This document shows positions 26,229-36,105 of a stretch of 47,179 nt of DNA, piece by piece (position 1 is the first letter of the stretch; each line of letters opens with the position of its first letter). Source of the stretch: Gammaproteobacteria bacterium. Its GTDB lineage: Bacteria; Pseudomonadota; Gammaproteobacteria; Pseudomonadales; Pseudohongiellaceae. Position numbers and translations under genes: made by a program. The stretch spans positions 1-47,179 of the forward strand of contig JAURLQ010000008.1 in assembly GCA_030831125.1 (NCBI GenBank), written 5' to 3'. Below the pieces are notes generated by a model. It had not been told where the DNA came from. It saw nothing but the letters and a program-made list of their open reading frames with translations, and ran no database searches.

Positions 26229-27247
26229 TACGCAGCCTCCTTCATGTCCAGCGCACGATACAGGCGAACCACATCCAGCAGACGTGCCGCATGACCGAGG
26301 TTTTCGTACCAACCAAGCGCCTTGATGATGTGTTTGCCGGCTTTTTCAGTACCCTGTATGTCAAAAAGCAGTGACAGAGTGCTGCCAAGAATGTCTGTAG
26401 ACACAACAGGATCATCAGTCACATCCATGATGCCGGGGTAATCGGCCACTCCCTTGCGGATGACTTCATTGAATTCATCCACACTCACCTCAGCACCTGC
26501 AATTACCAGATTGGTGTCGATCATGCAGCCTGCATGCACAGGTACATTGAGCGTGGCTGTCATCACCTTGCCACTATATGCCGGCATGATGGCAGCCATG
26601 CAGCGTTCAGCCTCGTGGGTATTGGGAATGATGTTTTCTGCTGCCGAGCGACTGCGCCGATAATCCCTGCCGGCATAATCCTGCAGAGACTGGTCACTTG
26701 TGTAACAGTGAATAGTGGTCATGCTGACACATTCAATGTCGTAGTGTTTTTCTACCGTGCTCAACAGCAGACACAGTGCATTGGTAGTAGCCGACCCTGC
26801 CGAGAGTATTCTGTCATCCTTGTGGATCAGCTCTGAATTCACACCGGGAACCACAATCCTGTCAGCCTCATCCAGTGGCAGGGTTCGCATCAGCACCCTG
26901 CCAGCGCCATTGTCCAGATGCGCCTGCATACTTTCCCTGTCGCGAAAGCGTCCGGTACAGTCAACCACCATATCCAGATCGAAAAGATCCCAGGGTATTT
27001 CCCGGGGACTGTCTATCTGCATCATGCGAGTGGTAAATCGTCTGTTCAGCAAGAAATTGCCTTCAAGCGTATATTGGCTGCCCGCAGGGCTTTCGGCCGT
27101 AAGCAGATAATGCAGAATGCCCGGTTTGCCGATATCAGCAACAGCAACAACCTCTATGTCATCACTTCGTGATGCCAGTTCATATACCTGTCTTCCGATA
27201 CGTCCAAAACCCATGATGCCGATTCGCGTGGGTCGTTGTTCAATCAT
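26228..27247 (-). CDS. GAPDH-like protein lacking the catalytic cysteine
   Basis: About 339 residues, homologous to GAPDH throughout. The Rossmann motif is intact (RIGIMGFGRIGRQVYE). The active-site loop reads SAGSATTNALCL where GAPDH has SNASCTTNCLAP: the nucleophilic Cys is Ala (codon GCT at 26791-26789). The phosphate-site TSTGA is replaced by NTHEA, and the conserved RVP arginine segment by LNVPVH. The histidine in TIHCYTSDQ remains. It should bind NAD but not phosphorylate glyceraldehyde-3-phosphate. I prefer ATG 27247, with GGGG 6 bases before it; ATG 27253 is an alternative. It is coupled to the GAPDH gene downstream, suggesting a structural or regulatory subunit. Confidence 0.85.
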   Translation of the reverse strand: MIEQRPTRIGIMGFGRIGRQVYELASRSDDIEVVAVADIGKPGILHYLLTAESPAGSQYTLEGNFLLNRRFTTRMMQIDSPREIPWDLFDLDMVVDCTGRFRDRESMQAHLDNGAGRVLMRTLPLDEADRIVVPGVNSELIHKDDRILSAGSATTNALCLLLSTVEKHYDIECVSMTTIHCYTSDQSLQDYAGRDYRRSRSAAENIIPNTHEAERCMAAIMPAYSGKVMTATLNVPVHAGCMIDTNLVIAGAEVSVDEFNEVIRKGVADYPGIMDVTDDPVVSTDILGSTLSLLFDIQGTEKAGKHIIKALGWYENLGHAARLLDVVRLYRALDMKEAA

Positions 27248-27492
27248 TTGCATCCCCTGTTACCAACAAATTCAAGTTCAAAAAGTGCCAAGGAAGTCCA
27301 GAATAAAGATCGGTGGATGTTTCCCGGGTAAAAATACGCTCACTTGATGGTCTGCAAAAGGCGCCTGACAGCAGAAGAACAAAAATGATTCTGATGCACT
27401 TCAAATGCGCCTGGCGCACAAAACAAGTGCGCAGGAAGATGGCCGGTTTGCTGCACCGGACAGCTGGCTCTTCAATACCGCGAAGCTACGGC

Positions 27493-30400
27493 TTATCTGG
27501 CTTGCAAATCAAAATCCAGCCTGAGCCAGCCTTCTTCATCAGATTCACTGATTACTGTTTCGCCAACCTGCAGTCGCTGCAACACATCACTACCTGTGCC
27601 TGCCTCTTCAAGAGCCTTGATAATGCTACCTGTTCTGGCAGTGCCAAGATTTACCAGGTCGGCATCAGCAATCACTTCAGCCCGTATAAGTCGCTCCCGC
27701 AAAATACTGTTGGAGGCGATAAGGTCCAATTCTGCAGGATCACTAACTGCTTCAACAGCAGTCTCATCAAGCGTTTCTGTATCAGGGTCCTGCAAACTGC
27801 TTGCCAGGATTATTTCTGCACGCAACATGTCAAGTGAGGGCAGCAGCATGCCCTGCTGATACAGGTTTTCCATGACAAGATTCCGACGCTCCAGCAGGGA
27901 TAAAGCATCATCATTGATTTCCGACACCAGTCTCTCGACCCGTGTATCCACTGCAAGTGTCTGCAAGGCTGTTATATCTGCCTCTCCTCCATGCATCACC
28001 GGAAACTGCAGACGCAATTCGGGTCGCTGCTCCAGTGCTTCTCCCAGCATCAGTAATACTTCCCGTTGAGGTGGTGCGATATCTGCCCTGCCCGGCCGAA
28101 AGCGGATGTGATCCAGTTCCACATCACCTGCTCCTATGAGATTGCCAAGCAACCTGAATGGTGCTGCAACAATATTGGTAAACACATTGGCAATTGCCGT
28201 TCTGATCGCCGGACTGAAATCGAATTCCGGATCATTGACCTGACCGGTAACCGGAATTTCAAGATCTATAACCCCATTGCTGTCCTTTAGCAGTGCTGGA
28301 GCAAGATCCAGAGGCAGATCCATGGCACCAGGATGCGCTATGCTATCGCCCAGACGCAAATCCCTGAGGACCAGACCGTTATTTGCCTCAAGTGTGCCGG
28401 TCATCAATGAGTAATCAAGTGTCAGGTCAATGGCGCCATCATCAACTTCCCTGCCGGCAAACTTGATGACATAGGGTGTTGCCGAGGGTAAATCGATGTT
28501 GCTGAAACGCAAATCGACAAGGGCATTGTCTGATATGTCGAAAGGCGCGAGTGTGCTGTTCATTGCCATGAGCCCGAAATCGCCCACTCTGCCCTCCAAC
28601 GCAATGGTTGCCGGCACACTGCTGGTGTTGGAGATATTCTCGATGCTGCCATTGAGCTCTTGAATACTGGCATTGAATTCAAATGGCAGATTGCGATCTG
28701 TAAATTCAGCGTCGACATTTTCCAGCAGGATTCTACCCAGCAGAATATCCGGTAGCGCAGCCGGACCAGAAGGTGATGATTCAGCTTGCGGCGCTTCCTG
28801 TGATGAAGAAGCATTCAGGCTGCGTGAAATATTCGAACTGCCGTCTGCATTGATAATCACCCTGACACTCATGCCATTCATGCTGACTTCAGAAATTTCT
28901 GCGGAATTGGTGCCGGTAGAATACTCAATATTGTCCATGCCCAGATAAGGCAGGGAAAGCAGGTTTTCCCCCAGCACTTCATCCCGCAGAACCAGGTTTG
29001 CCAACTCGACATCACCTGTCAGGGAAAATGGTTCCTGCGCATCTACCACAATGGTCAGCCTGGAATCCAGGGTGCCACTTTCCAGAATCAAAGCTGTACT
29101 CCCAGACAGATATGGCTGTACAAGATCCAAAGCCAGGGAATTGACATCAACAGTGGCTTGCAAGTCCAGTGCCGGCAAAACAGCAAGCCCACCATCAATG
29201 ACAACAGCCCCCCCGATTGCAGAACCAATTCAGCATTCAGGGGAAAAATCGCTTCAGGCTGGTTGCTGATTTGTGACAATGAGGCATTCAATGAAAGTGC
29301 TGTTGCAAAAGGCACTTGTGGCATCTGGTCTGTGAAGCGCAATTCGTTGTCATCGACATGCAGGACATCAACAGAAATTTGCCAGGGCATTGCTGTGTCT
29401 GACGGGGATGATGGAGGTGCCGCCTGTTCGCTATCACTGCCACTGACAGCCGCCAGCATATCCAGCAAATCAAGATTGCCTTCATTGTTGCGCGTGGCGG
29501 CAATATTCAGGCCGACCAGATTGATTTCAGGCACGGTGATCCGGTTTTCAGGCATGACGAGCTCACCATCGGGAATGTTGATGGTCTCGGCACTGAAAAA
29601 AGGATCTGATGCGCCGTTTTGCGTCAATACCGGATTTTCCAGCGCCAGCGAAATATCTGTAAGCCTGACCTGTGGATTCTGATCATCAAGTGCAATTGCG
29701 TAGTTGAGGCCTGCCTTGAAAATGCCATCAGTCAGACCAAACGGCAGTGTGTCCTGCAAGTATCTGGCAACAGGTGCAAGACTGAAATCGGCAAGGGTAA
29801 TTTTGCCTGAGGATGACAGCGGATTGAGTGAGAATTCTCCCTGCCATTGCAGCGTGGCACCTGCCTCGAAATTCATTGCCAGCACGCTGGTGCCAGTCTC
29901 CTCGGGCAATGTTGTGATATTTTCAACCCGGGCTGCGGACAGGGATACAACAGTCGAAAACGGAGTAACAGGCATACTGTCTGTTATATACAGGTCCAGA
30001 TTTGCCAGACTTGCGGTTTCCATACGCAGCGAAAAAAGACTTCCGGTATCTGCTGTTTCTGCAGGCTCAGGATCAGATGCAGGTGCAGCAGTTTCCGCCC
30101 AGCGTTGTGCAAGGTCTGACAATGTGTTTGTACCGTCTTCATTTCTGGCAAAATGGAACTGAAGCCCGCTGATACTGAGTTCCCTGAACTGGATCCTGAG
30201 CAGGAACAGATAGACAGCCTGAAAATCGAGATGGAAATCCTGCACTGACAGCAAGGGGGACCCTTCAGGGCCTGTTACCTACAATTGCCTGATTTCAAGA
30301 TAGAAAGTAAACGGATTGAAGTAGACTGATTCGAGCCCGGCATTGGATTGCAGGCGCTCGCTCATGGTCTCGACGAGCTTTTTTTCAAGCATCCATGGCA

Positions 30401-30539
30401 CCAGGAAAAAGCCTGCAATGGTATAGAGCATCAGCAAACCGCCAAACCACTGCAGTTTACGGCTATGTGTGCGTGCAACAAGTTGTATTTTGTTCAGCAG
30501 ATTCACAGGAGACCATTGTCTATTGAAGGCGGGAATCAT
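27493..30539 (-). pseudogene. DUF748 (AsmA-like) envelope protein, broken by a nonsense codon and a frameshift
   Basis: Three reading-frame pieces together make one DUF748 protein of about 1,015 residues. Piece 1 has an N-terminal membrane anchor (FGGLLMLYTIAGFFLVPWML) and VYFNPFTFYLEIRQL, then TAG at 30281-30279. The same frame goes straight on as VTGPEGSPLLSVQDFHLDF, which is normal DUF748 sequence. The second break is in seven consecutive G (29214-29208, minus strand): after ELVLQSGG the family frame continues in another phase as VVIDGGLAVLPALDLQ. A change of +1 or -2 G restores it. The C-terminus (HIRFRPGRADIAPPQREVL) is intact. DUF748 proteins span the periplasm and are related to AsmA/TamB lipid-transfer proteins. 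Confidence 0.85.
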
Positions 30540-30686
30540 CCAGGCCGATCAGCTCATCAGGCAAATTGCCAAAGTGAACCAGCCGGTTCTGTTGGCCAGG
30601 GGATGATTCTACACGCAGATTCAGGTAAAAAGAGTACAGTACGAACAGGAATAATATTTTGTTGAGAGCATATTGAGGGGAAACTC

Positions 30687-31841
30687 ATGAGCAGGATCAA
30701 GACAGCAAGCTGCGCTTTGACAACAGCCGCAGCCGCTTTGACAGTATCACAGTCACTATTGGCCCATCACGGTTTTGGCAACTTTGATCGCGCCAATGAT
30801 GCAACATTTGAAGGCACCATCACCAGCATTGATTTTGTCAATCCCCATGCCTATCTCTATTTCGACATGAACACTGACAACGGTGAAAGCATTGCCATGC
30901 GTTGCGAAATGCGCGCCGCCACTCTCATGCGCCGTTCCGGCTGGTCAAAGGAAATGTTTGCCACCGGGCTGCCAGTTACCATCTATGGTTTCAAACACCG
31001 GACTGATCCGGGGTCATGTTATGTGGAAGAGATAACGATTGGAGAGGCACAGGTATTGAATCGCAACGATCAGCTGGATACACCGGCACTCGATCTGTCG
31101 GTGCGCCCCCCCCTGCTGCCGGATGGCACTCCCAATATAAGTGGCGACTGGGCCCAGGAACAGTATGTTATTGCCCGTCCGCCATCCGGTGAAAATATAG
31201 GCCTGGTGCCCAAAAGCATGAAACCAGGTGTGGAAGCGGGCACCATTGTACCTGCAGATGTTCCCGGCTCAGGCTGGGGAGCCAGACCAGTTACACTTAC
31301 CGCCCTTGGACAGCGTGAAGCTGATGCACACCGGGGTGACTCGGTTGCCAACAACCCGCGTTTGCGCTGTCAGCCCACCAGCATTCTGTTCGACTGGGTA
31401 TTTGATGGCCCGGTAAACCGTATCACCCAGGAAGACGAACGTATCATCATCAACTATGGCCTTTACAGTTTTGAACGCATCATTCATATGAATATGCAGA
31501 ACCACCCTGCCGATATCCAGCCTTCTTATGCAGGCCATTCAATCGGTCATTGGGAAAGTGGCAGTACAGATGCAGAGTACGTCCTGGTTGTGGATACGAC
31601 AGGCTTCGAACCCGGCTTGCTCGCTGCACCTGTCAAACACAGTGATCAGCTGCATATAGTGGAACGATTCACACTCAATACCGGAAACTGGTCACTTGCC
31701 AGGGAATATATCGCCGAGGATCCTGTGTATTTTGAAGACAGCTATATTGGTGGCGATATCGTGCTTTTGTCAGAAGTACCTTACGAAAAGCATGACTGTG
31801 ATGAGCTGACTTTTGAATTTCTGGATGCACAGGAAAGATAG
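30687..31841 (+). CDS. exported DUF6152 fusion protein
   Basis: A 384-residue secreted protein. The signal peptide ends at SQSLLA, and the mature part begins with the DUF6152 hallmark HHGFGNFDRAND, then ITSIDFVNPHAYLYFDM. From about residue 150 the second domain starts (LPDGTPNISGDW) and contains LRCQPTS, RIIHMNMQNHP, QPSYAGHSIGHWE and LHIVERFTL. The two domains correspond to the separate proteins at 16430 and 16889, so this is the fused version. Its function is unknown. GAGGGG lies 6 bases before the ATG. It stands alone between the broken DUF748 gene (divergent) and the convergent sulfotransferase. Confidence 0.83.
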   Translation: MSRIKTASCALTTAAAALTVSQSLLAHHGFGNFDRANDATFEGTITSIDFVNPHAYLYFDMNTDNGESIAMRCEMRAATLMRRSGWSKEMFATGLPVTIYGFKHRTDPGSCYVEEITIGEAQVLNRNDQLDTPALDLSVRPPLLPDGTPNISGDWAQEQYVIARPPSGENIGLVPKSMKPGVEAGTIVPADVPGSGWGARPVTLTALGQREADAHRGDSVANNPRLRCQPTSILFDWVFDGPVNRITQEDERIIINYGLYSFERIIHMNMQNHPADIQPSYAGHSIGHWESGSTDAEYVLVVDTTGFEPGLLAAPVKHSDQLHIVERFTLNTGNWSLAREYIAEDPVYFEDSYIGGDIVLLSEVPYEKHDCDELTFEFLDAQER

Positions 31842-31857
31842 GCATCTTGCCCGGAGT

Positions 31858-32502
31858 TCAGCTGTTCTGTTCTGCCTTTCTGGCACTTTGTCTGGCCTTG
31901 AACTCCTCTGTGGTATTGCTGTGGGGAAACGGCTCATCCGGCACTTCAAGGCCAAGAGCTTTGCAAAGTGGCTCCCAGCCATCTCCTGCCTGCCACAGTA
32001 GAAGTCGTTCTGGTGGAACACCCGCCTTCACACACTCGTTATGTGCCATGAAACTGGCCTTCACCAATTCAGGATCACTGACACCATCGGGATGTATGTG
32101 CGGATAGATATCCATGATCATGGCATGCCAGGCCACACGCTCCGGCGGTTCTTTTGGCGGTGGATCCTGTTTTACCTTCAGAATCGTGGCATTGGCACTT
32201 TTCCACCAACTCTCCGCATCGCGCAGGGACAGGATAACCAGCGCATCCGGGTAGTATTCCATCAATTCACGCCACATGATGGATGATGGCTCATCTACTG
32301 TGGCCACATAGCCATCGAATATCTTGTCCCAATCAACTTTTTTACCACGGGCTGCTGCATGCCACAACGCTGTATGTGCCTCCAGGTGCTCAAAAAGCTC
32401 AACCATGTGGTAGCACTTGCCGCCAAGCAGTCTTTCCAGTGCCAACTTGAGGGACATGGTACCTGTACGCCCCAAACCGGCGCCTATAACCTTGAGTGTC
32501 AT
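31858..32502 (-). CDS. sulfotransferase family protein
   Basis: A 214-residue P-loop sulfotransferase-like enzyme. The N-terminus LKVIGAGLGRTGTMSLKLALE is the 5'-phosphosulfate-binding loop of the PAPS-dependent family. ALVILSLRDAESWWKSA near 100-116 is the 3'-phosphate site (the RD...S pattern). The family transfers sulfate from PAPS to alcohols or sugars; the acceptor is unknown, and many bacterial members are uncharacterised. Its ATG overlaps the stop of the GGDEF-type gene upstream by 4 bases (ATGA), so the two are translationally coupled. Confidence 0.85.
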   Translation of the reverse strand: MTLKVIGAGLGRTGTMSLKLALERLLGGKCYHMVELFEHLEAHTALWHAAARGKKVDWDKIFDGYVATVDEPSSIMWRELMEYYPDALVILSLRDAESWWKSANATILKVKQDPPPKEPPERVAWHAMIMDIYPHIHPDGVSDPELVKASFMAHNECVKAGVPPERLLLWQAGDGWEPLCKALGLEVPDEPFPHSNTTEEFKARQSARKAEQNS

Positions 32503-33698
32503 CCGCTTTTGATCCCGTCCGTAAAGTTGCCTGGGTATGCCACTATGGTATTCCCCCCTTTTCTGTCGGCTTCGTACACTGCAGCATCTGCTTTCTGAAG
32601 CAGACTTTCGACATCTGTGTGTTTCGTCCCGGCATCGGTTGCAAGCAACCCGATACTGAAGGTAAGACGGCTCGAAACACTGGATGCTGCATGCTCAATA
32701 TCGAGCTTTACCAGCTCTTCCTGCAGTCTTGTCAGCACGATCATGGCATTTTCCGGATTACAGCCAGGCAATACCAGCACGAATTCCTCACTGCTGTAGC
32801 AGGCAACAAAATCCAGTGGTCTCTGTACGCAGGTTTCGAGCAGCCGGGCCACCTGCAACAGACATTCATCTGCTCTTTTCTGGCCATACTGCACAATGTA
32901 ATCCCTGAAGCAGTCCAACCCTACAACTGCCAGACTCAATGGCAGTTTTTCCCTCAAACAGTGTGCCCATACCCGACGCAGCAATGCCTTCATAGCCCTT
33001 CTGTTGAGAAGTCCTGTGAGTTGATCATGTTCTGCTGCGTACTTGAGCTTGTTGGACTGAAGAAAAAGATTTCTCTGGTTGTACTCCATGTTGTAAAGGC
33101 CAAAGGCGCTGAACACATTGGAAAATGCCAGAAACAGAATGGGATAGACAGAAGCGGCAGTGCTCTCGACTGTGCCTGCGACGTAGGTAAGATAGCCAAG
33201 GAAAAGCAGCATGGACAACAGCACTGCCTGCCAGAAACGCAGTCCAAAACAGAAAAAAATGAAAAAAGTGCCACATACATATGCCAGATCAGGTGCTACC
33301 ACTGTTGCGGTGGGCGCTATCCAGATATTGACCAGCAGATTCACATAGCCAAAGTTCAAACCAAGTAAAACACCAGTAATCGCAAGGGCCTTGCGTGATG
33401 GTGTCCTTCGCCTGGCCAACCAGAACAGAAAGGCAAGCAACGCCAGTGAAATGAAACCCTGTACAGGCACAACAGGATGACTGAATCCTGCGCTTGAAAA
33501 AATCAGATCAGAAACCAGCATGACCAGCACAAACACTGCCACTGCAGAGACTGTTTGCCTGATCTGGACAAGCCGGTCTGAATAGGTTGTTGCCTGGAAT
33601 TCTGCTTCCAGAACATCAGAAAAATGCAACAGCCCGAATCCTCTGGCAATCTGATCCTGATAAGGCGAGCCGTCCGCTTCTGTTTCAACTGCGTTCAA
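32499..33698 (-). CDS. membrane GGDEF-domain protein with degenerate active site
   Basis: A 399-residue inner-membrane protein with about six hydrophobic segments (residues 45-215) and a C-terminal diguanylate cyclase domain from KYAAEHDQLTGLLNRRAMK (about 225). The GGDEF signature reads SSEEF (CYSSEEFVLVLPG). Both glycines that let GTP sit in the site are Ser, so cyclase activity is doubtful. The inhibitory I-site RxxD is kept at the right spacing (RPLD, five residues before). This combination is known in c-di-GMP receptors derived from cyclases. It overlaps the sulfotransferase start, so it may control that enzyme's output. Confidence 0.85.
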   Translation of the reverse strand: MNAVETEADGSPYQDQIARGFGLLHFSDVLEAEFQATTYSDRLVQIRQTVSAVAVFVLVMLVSDLIFSSAGFSHPVVPVQGFISLALLAFLFWLARRRTPSRKALAITGVLLGLNFGYVNLLVNIWIAPTATVVAPDLAYVCGTFFIFFCFGLRFWQAVLLSMLLFLGYLTYVAGTVESTAASVYPILFLAFSNVFSAFGLYNMEYNQRNLFLQSNKLKYAAEHDQLTGLLNRRAMKALLRRVWAHCLREKLPLSLAVVGLDCFRDYIVQYGQKRADECLLQVARLLETCVQRPLDFVACYSSEEFVLVLPGCNPENAMIVLTRLQEELVKLDIEHAASSVSSRLTFSIGLLATDAGTKHTDVESLLQKADAAVYEADRKGGNTIVAYPGNFTDGIKSG

Positions 33699-33782
33699 AT
33701 ACTGATCCTGTGAACAGCTTCGTATCTGTGCTTTTGTGGAACACGCTTACTACAATCAGAACGATTTCAAGTCAGCCTCGAA

Positions 33783-35963
33783 TTACGGCAGGCGCAGGGT
33801 AACAAGTTCGCTCCTGCCCTCACCACTTACAACCAGCGCAATGTACTGCACTCCCTGGTGCATAAAGCTGGTTGGTGTACCGCTCTGGCTTGCAGGCAGT
33901 GGAATGCTGGCCACAATTTCACCAGATGACTTGTTGTGTGCATGCAACAGAGGGGCTCCTTCCGGCCCTTCCCCCACCAACAGCAGCGATCTGGTCAACA
34001 GAATGCCGGACTGGTTCTGGTTGCCTGTCCTGGGCAACTCTACAGCGGCAAGTGCAGGATGCTCCCGAATTCTTTGCGGCGTATCGGCATTGGGTACCCA
34101 CCAAAGATGCTCACCGGAATTGAGGTCTATAGCGGTAATTCTGCCGTAAGGTGGTGCAGTAAGGGGCAACCCGTCGACATTCAAGCCTCCGCGCAAACCC
34201 TGGATATAACGTACCGAAGAAGCATCACCCCCCGGCACCAGGCCCAGAATGCTCACAGAAGTTCTTGATGGCACATAGACAATGCCTGTTTCAGGATCAT
34301 AGGCACCCCCCTGCCAGTTCGATCCACCAGTGGCATGCGGCAAATGCAGGGTGCCCTGGGTACCGTCAGGAGCATCTGCAAGTGAAGGTGGGGTAAAAAG
34401 TTCACTCATCCTGAATGGACGCACCAGTTCCCTGGCCCTGGCATTGAGCTCTGGCGTGTAGTTGATCAGGTCTGCTTCACTGATGCCCTGCCGGTCGTAG
34501 GGTGCCGGTCTGCTGGGTATGGGTTGGGTGGGCGAAGCCTGTTCACCGGGCACATCAGATGCCGGTACCGGTGTCTCAATAATTGGCCATACCGGTTCAC
34601 CTGTGGCTCTGTCGAAAACATAGGCCATGGCCTGTTTGGTCAGTTGCACAACCACTTTTCTGCCATTTGGCAGATCTGCAAGTATAGGCGCCGCTGGCAG
34701 ATCCCAGTCCCAGATATCATGGTGGGTCATCTGGAAATACCAGCGCATTTCCCCGCTGCGGTAATCAAGCGCCACCAGTGAATTTCCGAACAGATTGTCA
34801 CCCGGACGGTCTGCCCCGTAATAATCTCCCGTAGGTGTTTCTACTGGCAGATATACGAGCCCGAGTTCCGGGTCTGCCGACATCGCAGTCCACACACCTG
34901 CATTCCCGGTATATTCTGCCGAGCCATCTAGCCAGGTTTCAGAACCGAATTCATTGGCCTCGGGTATGGTATGGAAGATCCACAACAGCTGGCCACTTTT
35001 TGCATCATATCCCCGGATATCGCCCTTGACGTTTGAGGCAGAAACCGGTCTGGTGGAAAGGGCATGCGAAGCACCGACCACGATCACATCATCCACAACC
35101 AGTGGCGGGAAAGTAATGCCGATATCAAGATCTTCCCTGCCCGGCCCCTCTCTGAGACCTTCCTGCAGATCGACCCAGCCGCCGGCACCGAAATCTTCCA
35201 CAGGGAGTCCTGTTCTTGCATTCAGTGCCACCAGATAATAACCGGGTGTTACAGTAAAAATGGTTTCAACAACACCATCACTCCACCAGGCCAGCCCCTT
35301 GCCAGACCCCTTGCGTGGTGCCAGATCAAAGCGCTGTCCTTCCTGTGCGCGCCACAGCCACAGTAACTGACCCGTGGCCGGATCAAGTGCAACGACATCG
35401 CGCTCCACACCGGCAGTAAGGTACATGGTGCCGTTTACCATGACAGGAGTTGTGACATTCTCTCCTTCAGGGGAAGGACCAAAAATGCCCAGATCAAAAC
35501 GCCAGGCGGTTTCAAGTGAATTCACATTGTCTTCATTGATCTGGTCAAGGGGTGAATAGCGCGTTGCATCAATGCCACCATTCATGGTCAGCCAGGGGAC
35601 AGTCGTATCAGCAGCGGCCATTTCAACTGCCGGAGGCAGCATTGTTGCATTCAATGAGAGCCCATTGGGGCTTCCTTCGGACAAAGCCACACGCCCCATT
35701 TCAACAACGGCAGCAGTCACATCAAGGTATTGTTGTACCGAAAGTGTGCCCGCATTTTCTCCCGGCATGGTTGCACTGATCCGTGCCAGCAATTCACCTG
35801 CAGTGTGTCCCACCCAGTCGTTGCGCAGTCGGGCTTCGATTTCAACAGGAATGTGACAGCGGGAGCAATGGGTCTGGAAAACAGTTGCACCACGTGCGGT
35901 GTCGGCCTGTTGACCCAGAACTAGACCAGGCAGCAGTAGTGCCAGAGTCAGGAATATTTTCAC
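33783..35963 (-). CDS. cytochrome c-PQQ-dependent dehydrogenase (quinoprotein)
   Basis: A 726-residue periplasmic oxidoreductase. I chose GTG 35963 because it gives a clean signal peptide (VKIFLTLALLLPGLVLGQQ) after GGGG; a longer in-frame start adds 50 unlikely residues. A single-haem cytochrome c domain comes first (HCSRCH near 31-36). An eight-bladed PQQ propeller follows, starting at WLTMNGGIDATRYSPLDQIN. Blades carry W-motifs such as GQLLWLWRAQEGQ, GEMRWYFQMTHHDIWDWD and GEHLWWVPN. DIWDWD is the region of the catalytic Asp in quinoprotein alcohol/glucose dehydrogenases. N-terminal rather than C-terminal haem sets it apart from type II alcohol dehydrogenases. Confidence 0.88.
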   Translation of the reverse strand: MKIFLTLALLLPGLVLGQQADTARGATVFQTHCSRCHIPVEIEARLRNDWVGHTAGELLARISATMPGENAGTLSVQQYLDVTAAVVEMGRVALSEGSPNGLSLNATMLPPAVEMAAADTTVPWLTMNGGIDATRYSPLDQINEDNVNSLETAWRFDLGIFGPSPEGENVTTPVMVNGTMYLTAGVERDVVALDPATGQLLWLWRAQEGQRFDLAPRKGSGKGLAWWSDGVVETIFTVTPGYYLVALNARTGLPVEDFGAGGWVDLQEGLREGPGREDLDIGITFPPLVVDDVIVVGASHALSTRPVSASNVKGDIRGYDAKSGQLLWIFHTIPEANEFGSETWLDGSAEYTGNAGVWTAMSADPELGLVYLPVETPTGDYYGADRPGDNLFGNSLVALDYRSGEMRWYFQMTHHDIWDWDLPAAPILADLPNGRKVVVQLTKQAMAYVFDRATGEPVWPIIETPVPASDVPGEQASPTQPIPSRPAPYDRQGISEADLINYTPELNARARELVRPFRMSELFTPPSLADAPDGTQGTLHLPHATGGSNWQGGAYDPETGIVYVPSRTSVSILGLVPGGDASSVRYIQGLRGGLNVDGLPLTAPPYGRITAIDLNSGEHLWWVPNADTPQRIREHPALAAVELPRTGNQNQSGILLTRSLLLVGEGPEGAPLLHAHNKSSGEIVASIPLPASQSGTPTSFMHQGVQYIALVVSGEGRSELVTLRLP

Positions 35964-36105
35964 AGAAAGCCCCTGTTCGTGTACCGGATTATCATGATGG
36001 CATGCTGTGTGCCCAGCATTTTGTTGTAAAGAATGACAGACTTGCAATGGCAGGGAAATCCCCCTGAAGAAAGGGCGCACTGGCGCGCGCCCCTGCAGGA
36101 TGAGA

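Noticed and set aside
32496-33368. 290-codon open frame antisense to the GGDEF gene
   Set aside because: The sense strand has a full GGDEF domain and coupling to the sulfotransferase. The antisense product has no family features.
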